A stretch of 5,639 nucleotides of DNA from Methanoregula sp. GTDB taxonomy: Archaea; Halobacteriota; Methanomicrobia; Methanomicrobiales; Methanospirillaceae. Shown piece by piece: positions 1 to 4,909 of this stretch. The DNA is taken from positions 1-5,639 of the forward strand of contig NZ_PIZH01000126.1 of NCBI RefSeq assembly GCF_002835825.1, written 5' to 3'. The translations under genes were made by a program, and so were the position numbers. The stretch's first letter is position 1, and each line of letters begins with the position of its first letter. The notes below the pieces were generated by a model that ran no database searches, was not told the origin of the DNA, and worked only from the letters and a program-made list of their open reading frames with translations.

Positions 1-1033
1 CGGCCAGGCCTTCACACATGACGGGGGTCTCGTCGTTCCAGAGACCGTTCCCGTGGCCGAGGAACTTGCACCGGTGGTTACCGGAGCCCATGAAATTCTT
101 CAGGAATTCGTGTTCAAGATCGGCAATGATATTCCGGTAGATCTCTGACGGGATGGCACCGGGTTTGAGCTGGGCGGCCAGCCTGTCCTGGATCTCGACG
201 CATCGCTCGTGCTCGCGGATTGCATAATCGGGGATCTGTTTCCCGAACATGTACGAGAGCGTCTTGTCGGTCTGGTACCCGTTGACACCGCACCCGATAT
301 CGATGACCACCAGGTCGCCTTTTTTAAGCTTCTTCTCCCGGCAGCCCATCTGGGGGACCGAGGGGTGGAGGCCGGAGACGCCCCCGGGGGTGTCCACGCA
401 GATGGGGCGGATGGAACTCGTGCCAAACCCGATCTGGCCGAGCAGCATCTCGTTGAACATCCCGAAGCGGATGATCCCCTGGTGTCCCTCCCTCACCATG
501 ACGGAGTAGAGGTCGCAGGCAAAGGTGACCTCGTCAATTACTTCCGTGAGCATGCCGGGGACGAGATCCTCAAGCACGTGGCGGTGGATCTTCCCGGCAC
601 GCTCCATCAGGGCGATTTCGTACGGGCTTTTTATGGAACGGACCGCCGAGATCTCTGCATCCACGGACCGGACATCGGTGAACGGCAGGTGTTTCTGCAT
701 CCGCTGGAGCTGGGCAACCGGTACCTGTTCGGTCTCGAGATACGCTTCTTTCGGGAGCGCTCCCATTGCCGCTGCAATATCGCGGTAGCTCCGCATCTTC
801 CGGAGATCGGGGAAGAGCGATTCCTCATCAGCCCGCTCGAAACTCTGCCGGACCCAGAAGACCGCATCGCCACCCTGCGGGATCAGGAGAAGCCCGTCCT
901 GCATCGTGCCCGTGAAATAGTAGAGCGGGACTTTACCGGTAATAGCGGCTATCTTCCAGCCGGGCTTTCTCGTATCCATCCGGGCCCGGAACCGGTCCAT
1001 ACGGGAATCGAGTTCGGTAAGCGGAACTTTCAT
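1..1033 (-). CDS. M24-family metallopeptidase (Xaa-Pro aminopeptidase/prolidase-like), C-terminus cut by window edge
   Basis: This is a creatinase/aminopeptidase P-like protein of the pita-bread fold, with 344 codons visible. The N-terminal creatinase-like domain (about residues 8-135) contains LYYFTGTMQDGLLLIP near the start, a typical YFTG signature. The catalytic domain starts near residue 145. Visible metal-ligand motifs are VIDIG (D245), QTDKT (D256, the expected 11 residues later) and GHGNG (H327). The two glutamate ligands should lie beyond the edge. Members usually cleave X-Pro bonds with two divalent metal ions in the cytoplasm, but the family also holds non-peptidase members. The position that is His in aminopeptidase P (G-L-x-x-H-E) is Asp here (D334), as I recall for some M24 subgroups, so the substrate is unclear. 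The ATG at 1033 is chosen because it has CAGGT a few bases upstream and starts a full N-terminal domain. The gene lies 72 bases after the SRPBCC gene on the same strand. The family call is firm; the exact activity is not. Confidence 0.9.
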   Translation of the reverse strand, partial: MKVPLTELDSRMDRFRARMDTRKPGWKIAAITGKVPLYYFTGTMQDGLLLIPQGGDAVFWVRQSFERADEESLFPDLRKMRSYRDIAAAMGALPKEAYLETEQVPVAQLQRMQKHLPFTDVRSVDAEISAVRSIKSPYEIALMERAGKIHRHVLEDLVPGMLTEVIDEVTFACDLYSVMVREGHQGIIRFGMFNEMLLGQIGFGTSSIRPICVDTPGGVSGLHPSVPQMGCREKKLKKGDLVVIDIGCGVNGYQTDKTLSYMFGKQIPDYAIREHERCVEIQDRLAAQLKPGAIPSEIYRNIIADLEHEFLKNFMGSGNHRCKFLGHGNGLWNDETPVMCEGLA

Positions 1034-1060
1034 GCGATACCTGAGTGGGGCAGAAAGAAC

Positions 1061-1068
1061 GATAAAAT
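1061..1068 (-). promoter_or_regulatory. Possible TATA box for the M24 gene
   Basis: The minus strand reads ATTTTATC here, the most AT-rich stretch in the 72-base gap, centred about 31 bases before the ATG at 1033. Archaeal transcription normally starts about 25 bases after the TATA centre, which would give a leader of only a few bases. The match to the archaeal consensus is modest, and read-through from the upstream SRPBCC gene is an alternative. Confidence 0.35.
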
Positions 1069-1105
1069 TGATGAAACGGGGGCGGTAGTGCACCACTCTC
1101 CCTGA

Positions 1106-1597
1106 TCATGCCGCAACGGTACCTTCCGCCTGTTCTTTAAGTGCCTTGTTCATCTCTGCAAACCCGCGGGCGGTCCCGCCTTTGAGCATTGTTTCAAAGA
1201 GCGGGAGGAGGATGCCCGAGAAGATCTCGCGCTGGATGAAGAGGGAGGACTGGTTGTCAAGCGGCCGGATCTCGAAAACATGCTCCCCGTCAAACAGGCC
1301 GGTGATGAGAAGATGCCCTTTCCACCGGAGCTCCTGGGGCGGATCCACCTTCACAAGGACCGGCCGTATGGTCATTCCCGCTGAGCCAGGGGGCCGGAGC
1401 TCCGCGGTGATATTTCCCCCGGGAACGAGATCGCCCCTGATACTCCGGATAAACGGGTTCCATTCAGGGTAGCGGGAGAAATCCGCGAGGATTTCCCAGA
1501 TCCGTTCAGGAGTGGAACGGATCGCAATCTCGCTGTACAATTCTCCACCGCTCCCTTTTCTCCGATATTCCGGCGGGAGCGCGATCTCCGGTACCAT
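1106..1597 (-). CDS. SRPBCC-fold (START/polyketide cyclase-like) protein of unknown function
   Basis: This is a 163-residue protein with the outline of a single SRPBCC (Bet v 1/START-like) ligand-binding domain. The first strand GGELYSEIAIRSTPERIWEIL (17-37) leads into the family hallmark DFSRYPEWNPF (39-49). After that come strand pairs including LRWKGHLLITGLFDGEHVFEI (90-110) and a C-terminal helix from about 133 to 157. The fold makes a deep hydrophobic cavity and serves in binding or cyclising lipids, polyketides or other hydrophobic molecules. No catalytic residues can be assigned. The reading frame is open back to 1816, but the ATG at 1597 is preferred: it gives the usual domain length, has a TATA-like box about 31 bases upstream, and avoids overlapping ribB. 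There is no clear ribosome binding site, which fits a very short leader. It sits 91 bases after ribB with its own apparent promoter, so a link with flavin metabolism is only by proximity. Confidence 0.82.
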   Translation of the reverse strand: MVPEIALPPEYRRKGSGGELYSEIAIRSTPERIWEILADFSRYPEWNPFIRSIRGDLVPGGNITAELRPPGSAGMTIRPVLVKVDPPQELRWKGHLLITGLFDGEHVFEIRPLDNQSSLFIQREIFSGILLPLFETMLKGGTARGFAEMNKALKEQAEGTVAA

Positions 1598-1624
1598 ATC
1601 ACGGTGATACTCTGAAATGAAACG

Positions 1625-1632
1625 TAATAAAA
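1625..1632 (-). promoter_or_regulatory. TATA-like box for the SRPBCC gene
   Basis: The minus strand reads TTTTATTA, centred about 31 bases before the ATG at 1597. A start about 25 bases downstream would fall near 1602, leaving a leader of roughly five bases. That agrees with the lack of a Shine-Dalgarno site before this ATG. The reading rests on sequence only. Confidence 0.45.
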
Positions 1633-1639
1633 CACGATG

Positions 1640-1688
1640 AAAAAAGCCGGATGAAAACGAACAGGAGAGAAGAAAGAGGGGGCAGGGT
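1640..1688 (-). terminator. Probable U-tract terminator after ribB
   Basis: Directly after the ribB stop codon the minus strand becomes pyrimidine-rich (CCCCCTCTTTCTTCTCTCC at about 1678-1660), then GTTTTC, and ends in a run of six T at 1645-1640. Archaeal RNA polymerase terminates at such T-rich tracts without needing a hairpin, and I see no strong hairpin. The tract lies just before the TATA-like box of the next gene, which suits a transcription-unit boundary. Confidence 0.45.
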
Positions 1689-2369
1689 TTATTTCCTGTC
1701 TTTCTTTGCCTTCTCCCACGCTTCCAGCACTTCCGGCCCCTCGACAAATTCGAGTTTATGCTTTCTGGCATAGAGCTTTGCGTCCTCTTTTGAGAGGGCA
1801 TAGCCGGACTCGTCATCCAGCATCTCGCAGATAGTGATTGACGGAGTTATCCCTGCCATCTCTGCCATGGCAACCGAGAGTTCGGTCTGGCCCCGGCGCA
1901 CATCAAGCAAACCGTCCGCTGCCCGGAGAAGAGCCATGTGACCCGGGGTCCGGAATGTCTCGTGGAAGTTCACGTTCCCGCCGTTCATCGCCCGCTTCAC
2001 CTGCTCAGCGATGGCATTGACGGTCAGGGTACGGTCGCGGTCGGTGATACCGGTGAAGGTGTTGCGGTGGTTGACCCAGAGCGAGAACGAGGAGTGGTTC
2101 TTCCGGTCGTACGGAATATCGCCCTCACGCTCGGCAACAGCGATGGCCCGCAGGGCGTCGCTTGCGAACGGGAGGCCGAGTTTCTGCGCAGCGACCGGGT
2201 GGACGGCCGTGCAGATGAGGCCTCCCCCATCTTTCCGCATCCGGACGATATCCTTTGGTGTTACGGCATCGGACCGGATCGCAAAGTCCGTTTCGCCCTC
2301 GCGGTCATCGAAGTCGTAGAGCAGGATGAACTTCCCGTCACGGAGTGCCGCAAGGGCCTTGTCAATCAC
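1689..2369 (-). CDS. ribB: 3,4-dihydroxy-2-butanone 4-phosphate synthase (RibB), archaeal type
   Basis: RibB converts ribulose 5-phosphate to 3,4-dihydroxy-2-butanone 4-phosphate and formate, supplying the four-carbon unit of riboflavin. The protein is 226 residues, about the same as the Methanocaldococcus jannaschii enzyme. Family signatures are YDFDDREGETD (18-28, acidic active-site loop with E24), MRKDGGGLICTAVHP (44-58), NHRNTFTGITDRDRT (100-114), TPGHMALLRA (141-150, with H144) and the C-terminal CEML (181-184). The start is GTG at 2369. It overlaps the ribK stop as GTGA and has GAGGTG at 2380-2375, five bases upstream, so the two genes are translationally coupled. The frame continues upstream to 2525, but that part is low-complexity and lies inside ribK. 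One oddity: the motif that is GHTE in well-studied RibB proteins reads GQTE (Q161), replacing a metal-binding histidine. The rest of the protein looks intact. Regulation is probably through the adjacent ribK/rbkR promoter. Confidence 0.95.
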   Translation of the reverse strand: MIDKALAALRDGKFILLYDFDDREGETDFAIRSDAVTPKDIVRMRKDGGGLICTAVHPVAAQKLGLPFASDALRAIAVAEREGDIPYDRKNHSSFSLWVNHRNTFTGITDRDRTLTVNAIAEQVKRAMNGGNVNFHETFRTPGHMALLRAADGLLDVRRGQTELSVAMAEMAGITPSITICEMLDDESGYALSKEDAKLYARKHKLEFVEGPEVLEAWEKAKKDRK

Positions 2370-3031
2370 GGCCCCACCTCGACGTTGATGCTGTCGTTGT
2401 CCTCGACACCCAGCTTGCGCCGGAGGGCGATGGGGGCAATGACCTCGATGAGGTCGTCCGGGTAATGTGTCCTGCCGGGCACCACAATACCGCACCGGAT
2501 CGTGCCGATCCGGCACGGGATGCACCGTGCATCGCCAAAAGTACGCCCGTCCGTGGAGAAACCCTTGATCCGGGTCCAGTCGAGCGCGTCGATCTTCTTC
2601 CGGACCGTGACGCTCGAAGGCGCGAGCTTGATGTTGAGCGTGCCGGGATAGGGTTCGAACCCGAGGGCCGTGGCAAACTGCTCCTTGTACGGCTTGAGGC
2701 TCATGTAGTACTTGCCCTCGCCGATCCCGCTGACAACGGCGCCGGAGAGCTGGTAGGACTTGCCGCCTTCCGCGAAGATCCGACAGTATTCCTGGTACTC
2801 CCGCCGGAGCACTTCCTCGCCAGACTTTGTCACGGTGACGTGCTGGCCGTCGGCCGAAAGCGCCCGGGTGATGAGCCCGGCCGTCTCAAGCCCCTTCAGC
2901 CGCCGGGACGCTGTCTGCTGGCTGATCCCGAGCATCTCGCCGATGCTCTGCGTTGATACAAAGATGGGCCCGTGGCACCCGCCCCGTACCGCGAGCGCCT
3001 TGAGACACTGGAGATCCTCCGCTGCTATCAT
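2366..3031 (-). CDS. ribK: CTP-dependent riboflavin kinase with N-terminal winged HTH (RbkR-type bifunctional regulator/kinase)
   Basis: This 221-residue protein joins a DNA-binding winged helix-turn-helix (about 1-85) to an archaeal riboflavin kinase (about 92-221). In the first part, STQSIGEMLGISQQTASRRL (26-45) is a helix-turn-helix and LITRALSADGQHVTVTKSG (53-71) fits the wing. In the second, SGIGEGKYYMSL (101-112) matches the glycine-rich CTP loop, PGTLNIKL (129-136) the flavin/Mg site, GFSTDGRTFG (157-166) the conserved loop, and VIAPIALRRKLGVEDND (197-213) the C-terminal signature. The kinase makes FMN from riboflavin using CTP rather than ATP. Proteins with this architecture, called RbkR, have been described as both kinase and transcriptional regulator of flavin genes in archaea, so autoregulation is a reasonable inference. 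The ATG at 3031 starts directly on the HTH domain and lies about 27 bases after a TATA box with no Shine-Dalgarno site, which suggests a leaderless message. The stop codon overlaps the ribB start. Confidence 0.95.
   Translation of the reverse strand: MIAAEDLQCLKALAVRGGCHGPIFVSTQSIGEMLGISQQTASRRLKGLETAGLITRALSADGQHVTVTKSGEEVLRREYQEYCRIFAEGGKSYQLSGAVVSGIGEGKYYMSLKPYKEQFATALGFEPYPGTLNIKLAPSSVTVRKKIDALDWTRIKGFSTDGRTFGDARCIPCRIGTIRCGIVVPGRTHYPDDLIEVIAPIALRRKLGVEDNDSINVEVGP
2375..2380 (-). promoter_or_regulatory. Ribosome binding site for ribB
   Basis: GAGGTG on the minus strand lies inside the end of ribK, with five bases between it and the GTG start at 2369. It is a strong match to the archaeal 16S anti-Shine-Dalgarno end. 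It decides the ribB start in favour of the GTG over the long upstream reading-frame extension. Confidence 0.75.
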
Positions 3032-3055
3032 GCTTATCAGAATTGAGATGCTTAT
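3030..3055. repeat. Direct repeat ATGCTTAT x2, candidate RbkR operator
   Basis: ATGCTTAT occurs at 3030-3037 and again at 3048-3055, 18 bases apart. The match extends to nine of ten bases if ATGCTTAT[C/T]A is counted. The first copy covers the ribK start codon and predicted transcription start, and the second touches the TATA box. A bound protein would therefore block ribK transcription. It is a candidate autoregulatory site only. Confidence 0.4.
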
Positions 3056-3062
3056 TATTTAT
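3054..3062 (-). promoter_or_regulatory. TATA box of the ribK-ribB operon
   Basis: The minus strand reads ATAAATAAT, centred about 27 bases before the first base of the ribK ATG at 3031. Archaeal start sites lie about 25 bases past the TATA centre, so transcription should begin at or next to the ATG. No Shine-Dalgarno sequence precedes the start, consistent with a leaderless mRNA. Confidence 0.65.
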
Positions 3063-3064
3063 GA

Positions 3065-3084
3065 GTTGCTCTTGGCGTTGCTCT
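3065..3084. repeat. Direct repeat GTTGCTCT x2, 12 bases apart
   Basis: The octamer GTTGCTCT is at 3065-3072 and 3077-3084. It lies directly upstream of the ribK TATA/BRE position, where an activator or repressor could contact the basal factors. Its function is unknown, and it could be chance. Confidence 0.35.
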
Positions 3085-3092
3085 CCGTCGGG

Positions 3093-3119
3093 ATTCGTTT
3101 CTTGTCGAACTTTTGTTCG
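3093..3119. repeat. Cluster of GTTCG-type half-sites including inverted repeat CGAAC-N4-GTTCG; candidate XRE regulator operator
   Basis: A perfect 5+5 inverted repeat CGAAC-TTTT-GTTCG occupies 3106-3119, with a third half-site ATTCG at 3093-3097. The two forward copies share TTCGTT and are 22 bases apart, close to two helical turns. The inverted repeat ends four bases before the TATA-like box of the rightward operon. Dimeric XRE-family repressors often bind such symmetric sites, so this is a candidate autoregulatory operator for the gene at 3144. Confidence 0.45.
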
Positions 3120-3123
3120 TTAG

Positions 3124-3131
3124 TTATTTAA
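3124..3131 (+). promoter_or_regulatory. TATA-like box of the regulator-HMG-CoA synthase-thiolase operon
   Basis: TTATTTAA is centred at about 3127.5. A start about 25 bases downstream falls near 3150-3156, where ATG codons lie at 3150 and 3156. This favours leaderless translation from one of these over the first ATG at 3144, which has no clear Shine-Dalgarno site. Confidence 0.5.
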
Positions 3132-3143
3132 CACCCGGGCTCC

Positions 3144-3866
3144 ATGGTTATGAGCATGAAATCCGGTTTGCGGAACCAGCTTGCCGAGAAGATGGCAGGC
3201 GAAATTACGCTGTCGGACTCACCGGGACACGCGCTCAAGAAGTGGCGCATGAACTTCGAGATCGCTCCGGGCGTCCTTTCAGAGCGCCTGGGCGTCTCTC
3301 CGTCTGTCATCAGCGATTACGAGAGTGGCAGAAGGAAAAGCCCCGGAACAGCCGTTGTCGGCAAAATCGTCGACACCATCCTTGCCATTGACGAGGAAGA
3401 CGGCGGAAAACACATCCAGAAATATTCAACCATGCTCTTTTCGAACGTCGAGGATGACGTGATCTACGACCTCCACGAGTACGAGAACCCCGTTGCCCTG
3501 CAAGACTTTGCAGACACAATCGGATGCTCGCTGCTCTGCGGGTCGGCCGACCAGGCCATCTTCGGCTACACGGTGGTCAACAGCCTGAACGCGATCATGC
3601 AGCTCTCGTCCAACGAGTTCAACCGCATCTACGGCTGGAGCACCGAGCGGGCACTGGTCTTCACCAATGTCTCGACCGGCAAATCGCCGATGGTCGCGAT
3701 CCGGGTCACGCCGTTCAAGCCGCGGTGCGTGGTGCTGCAGGGGATCGATGCCCCTGACGTTCACCCCATCGTGGAAAAGATGGCGGAGAAGGACAGAATC
3801 ACCGTATTCTGCACGAGCATGGACATTGACAAAATCGTGAGTACCCTGAGGGAACAGAAATGGTAG
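3144..3866 (+). CDS. XRE-family HTH transcriptional regulator heading the mevalonate operon (COG1709-like)
   Basis: This is a two-domain archaeal regulator of up to 240 residues. An XRE/Cro-type helix-turn-helix covers about residues 28-82: [30 protein letters not shown] (44-68), then a helix ending [14 protein letters not shown]-terminal domain (about 112-240) has alternating hydrophobic strands such as [26 protein letters not shown] and [16 protein letters not shown], which looks like a small-molecule sensor, but I cannot assign it a ligand. I recall this type of regulator lying beside HMG-CoA synthase in other methanogens, and the family number is from memory. It overlaps the HMG-CoA synthase start by 7 bases, so the two are co-transcribed and coupled. 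ATG codons at 3144, 3150 and 3156 are all possible starts. TATA spacing favours 3150 or 3156, which would shorten the protein by 2 or 4 residues. It probably controls its own operon; whether it senses a mevalonate-pathway metabolite is speculation. Confidence 0.88.
   Translation: MVMSMKSGLRNQLAEKMAGEITLSDSPGHALKKWRMNFEIAPGVLSERLGVSPSVISDYESGRRKSPGTAVVGKIVDTILAIDEEDGGKHIQKYSTMLFSNVEDDVIYDLHEYENPVALQDFADTIGCSLLCGSADQAIFGYTVVNSLNAIMQLSSNEFNRIYGWSTERALVFTNVSTGKSPMVAIRVTPFKPRCVVLQGIDAPDVHPIVEKMAEKDRITVFCTSMDIDKIVSTLREQKW
3847..3853 (+). promoter_or_regulatory. Ribosome binding site for HMG-CoA synthase
   Basis: TGAGGGA lies inside the last codons of the regulator, six bases before the ATG at 3860. 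It supports this start and the coupling between the two genes. Confidence 0.6.
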
Positions 3867-4909
3867 GCATCATCACGTACGGTGTATACATACCGAGATA
3901 CCGTATCAAGGTCGAGGAGATTGCCCGGGTCTGGGGTGCAAACGCATCTGATATTTCAGGCGGCCTGGGCGTTTTCGAGAAATCGGTACCGGACATGGAT
4001 GAGGACGCGGCAACGATCGCCGTTGAAGCAGCACGGAATGCCCTGCGCCGCAGGGATGTGAACCCGGAGGAGATCGGCGCCGTATATGTAGGCAGTGAAT
4101 CCCACCCCTACGCGGTGAAACCGACCGCGTGCACGGTGGGCGAGGCAATCGGCGCAACGCCGACCATGACCGCAGCAGACCTCGAATTTGCCTGTAAAGC
4201 GGGAACCGCCGGGATGCAGGCCTGCATGGGCATGGTGAAGAGCGGGATGATCAAGTACGGTCTTGCGATCGGCTCCGATGTCTCGCAGGGTGCGCCGGGC
4301 GATGCGCTCGAATACACCGCAGCCGCGGGAGGGGCGGCATACATCATCGGGAACGATGACCCCATTGCAACCCTGAACCACACCTGCTCGTTCACCACGG
4401 ACACACCCGACTTCTGGCGCCGTGAGGGGCAGGACTATCCGCGCCACGGCGGCCGGTTTACTGGCGACCCCGGTTACTTCAAGCACGTGAAGGGCGCAAG
4501 CCGGCTCATGCTCGAACAGATGAAGACCACGCCAAAGGATTACACCTACGCGGTCTTCCACCAGCCCAACGCCAAGTTCCCGCAGAAGGTCGCAAAAGAC
4601 CTCGGGTTTACTGGAGAACAGATCAAGCCGGGCCTTGCGGTCCCGCGCCTCGGTAACACCTACTCGGGAGCATCCCCCATCGGGCTTGCCGCAACGCTGG
4701 ACATTGCAAAGCCGGGCGACCATATCTTCGTCTGCTCGTTCGGCTCCGGTGCCGGCAGCGATGCATTCGACATCACGGTCACCGAGGCAATCAAGGACAA
4801 GATCAACCGCGCCGCAGCGCCCTCTGTCGAGAAGCTGTTGCAGAATCCGATCTACCTGGACTATGCACGGTATGCGAAACACAAGGGGAAACTGGTGATG
4901 CAGGCATGA
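3860..4909 (+). CDS. mvaS: Hydroxymethylglutaryl-CoA synthase, archaeal type
   Basis: This enzyme condenses acetyl-CoA with acetoacetyl-CoA to give HMG-CoA, the second step of the mevalonate route that supplies isoprenoid chains for archaeal ether lipids. The 349-residue length is normal for the archaeal family. The thiolase-fold catalytic triad is visible: E80 in [12 protein letters not shown] (general base), C112 in EFACKAGT (nucleophile that carries the acetyl group) and H234 in [11 protein letters not shown]266 in GNTYSGASP and the closing [12 protein letters not shown] (292-303) are also typical. The protein is cytoplasmic, with no signal or membrane segment. It starts at ATG 3860, 7 bases inside the regulator gene and after a good ribosome binding site. 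Its end overlaps the thiolase start as ATGA. In other archaea this enzyme forms a complex with thiolase and a DUF35 protein that passes acetoacetyl-CoA directly between the active sites, and the tight gene overlap fits that. Confidence 0.97.
   Translation: MVGIITYGVYIPRYRIKVEEIARVWGANASDISGGLGVFEKSVPDMDEDAATIAVEAARNALRRRDVNPEEIGAVYVGSESHPYAVKPTACTVGEAIGATPTMTAADLEFACKAGTAGMQACMGMVKSGMIKYGLAIGSDVSQGAPGDALEYTAAAGGAAYIIGNDDPIATLNHTCSFTTDTPDFWRREGQDYPRHGGRFTGDPGYFKHVKGASRLMLEQMKTTPKDYTYAVFHQPNAKFPQKVAKDLGFTGEQIKPGLAVPRLGNTYSGASPIGLAATLDIAKPGDHIFVCSFGSGAGSDAFDITVTEAIKDKINRAAAPSVEKLLQNPIYLDYARYAKHKGKLVMQA
4894..4899 (+). promoter_or_regulatory. Ribosome binding site for thiolase
   Basis: GGTGAT, a close complement of the archaeal 16S 3' end, lies six bases before the ATG at 4906 and inside the last codons of HMG-CoA synthase. 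It fixes the thiolase start at the ATGA overlap. Confidence 0.7.

Larger units (their letters stand above)
3032..3143. promoter_or_regulatory. Divergent promoter/operator region between the flavin and mevalonate operons
   Basis: This 112-base gap is much more AT-rich than its flanks and holds no gene. It carries one TATA box for each direction and three short repeat families: ATGCTTAT twice, GTTGCTCT twice, and the pentamer GTTCG or a close variant three times. Both flanking genes encode DNA-binding proteins, so one or both probably bind here. The positions of boxes and repeats are seen directly; which protein binds which repeat is inference. Confidence 0.75.

Noticed and set aside
1085..1096. 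Near-palindrome GTAGTGCACCAC after the SRPBCC gene, considered as operator or terminator hairpin
   Set aside because: It has no loop, one mismatch, and no following T run. A 12-base near-palindrome is weak evidence by itself.
209..1105. Long plus-strand open frame of 298 codons opposite the M24 gene
   Set aside because: The minus strand encodes clear M24 motifs over the same bases. The plus-strand translation has no recognisable domain and is a high-GC antisense shadow.
1598..1816. N-terminal extension of the SRPBCC frame with a hydrophobic stretch resembling a signal peptide (CPLFLLSCSFSS)
   Set aside because: The stretch is translated from the intergenic T-rich terminator region and the end of ribB in another frame. 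The ATG at 1597 with its TATA box explains the gene better.
2370..2525. Upstream extension of the ribB frame to an ATG at 2525
   Set aside because: It lies wholly inside ribK, translates to Arg/Gly/Pro/His-rich filler, and the GTG at 2369 has a strong ribosome binding site and matches the family length.
2345..2956. Plus-strand open frame of 203 codons opposite ribK
   Set aside because: It is a shadow of the kinase gene, with no start context and no domain.
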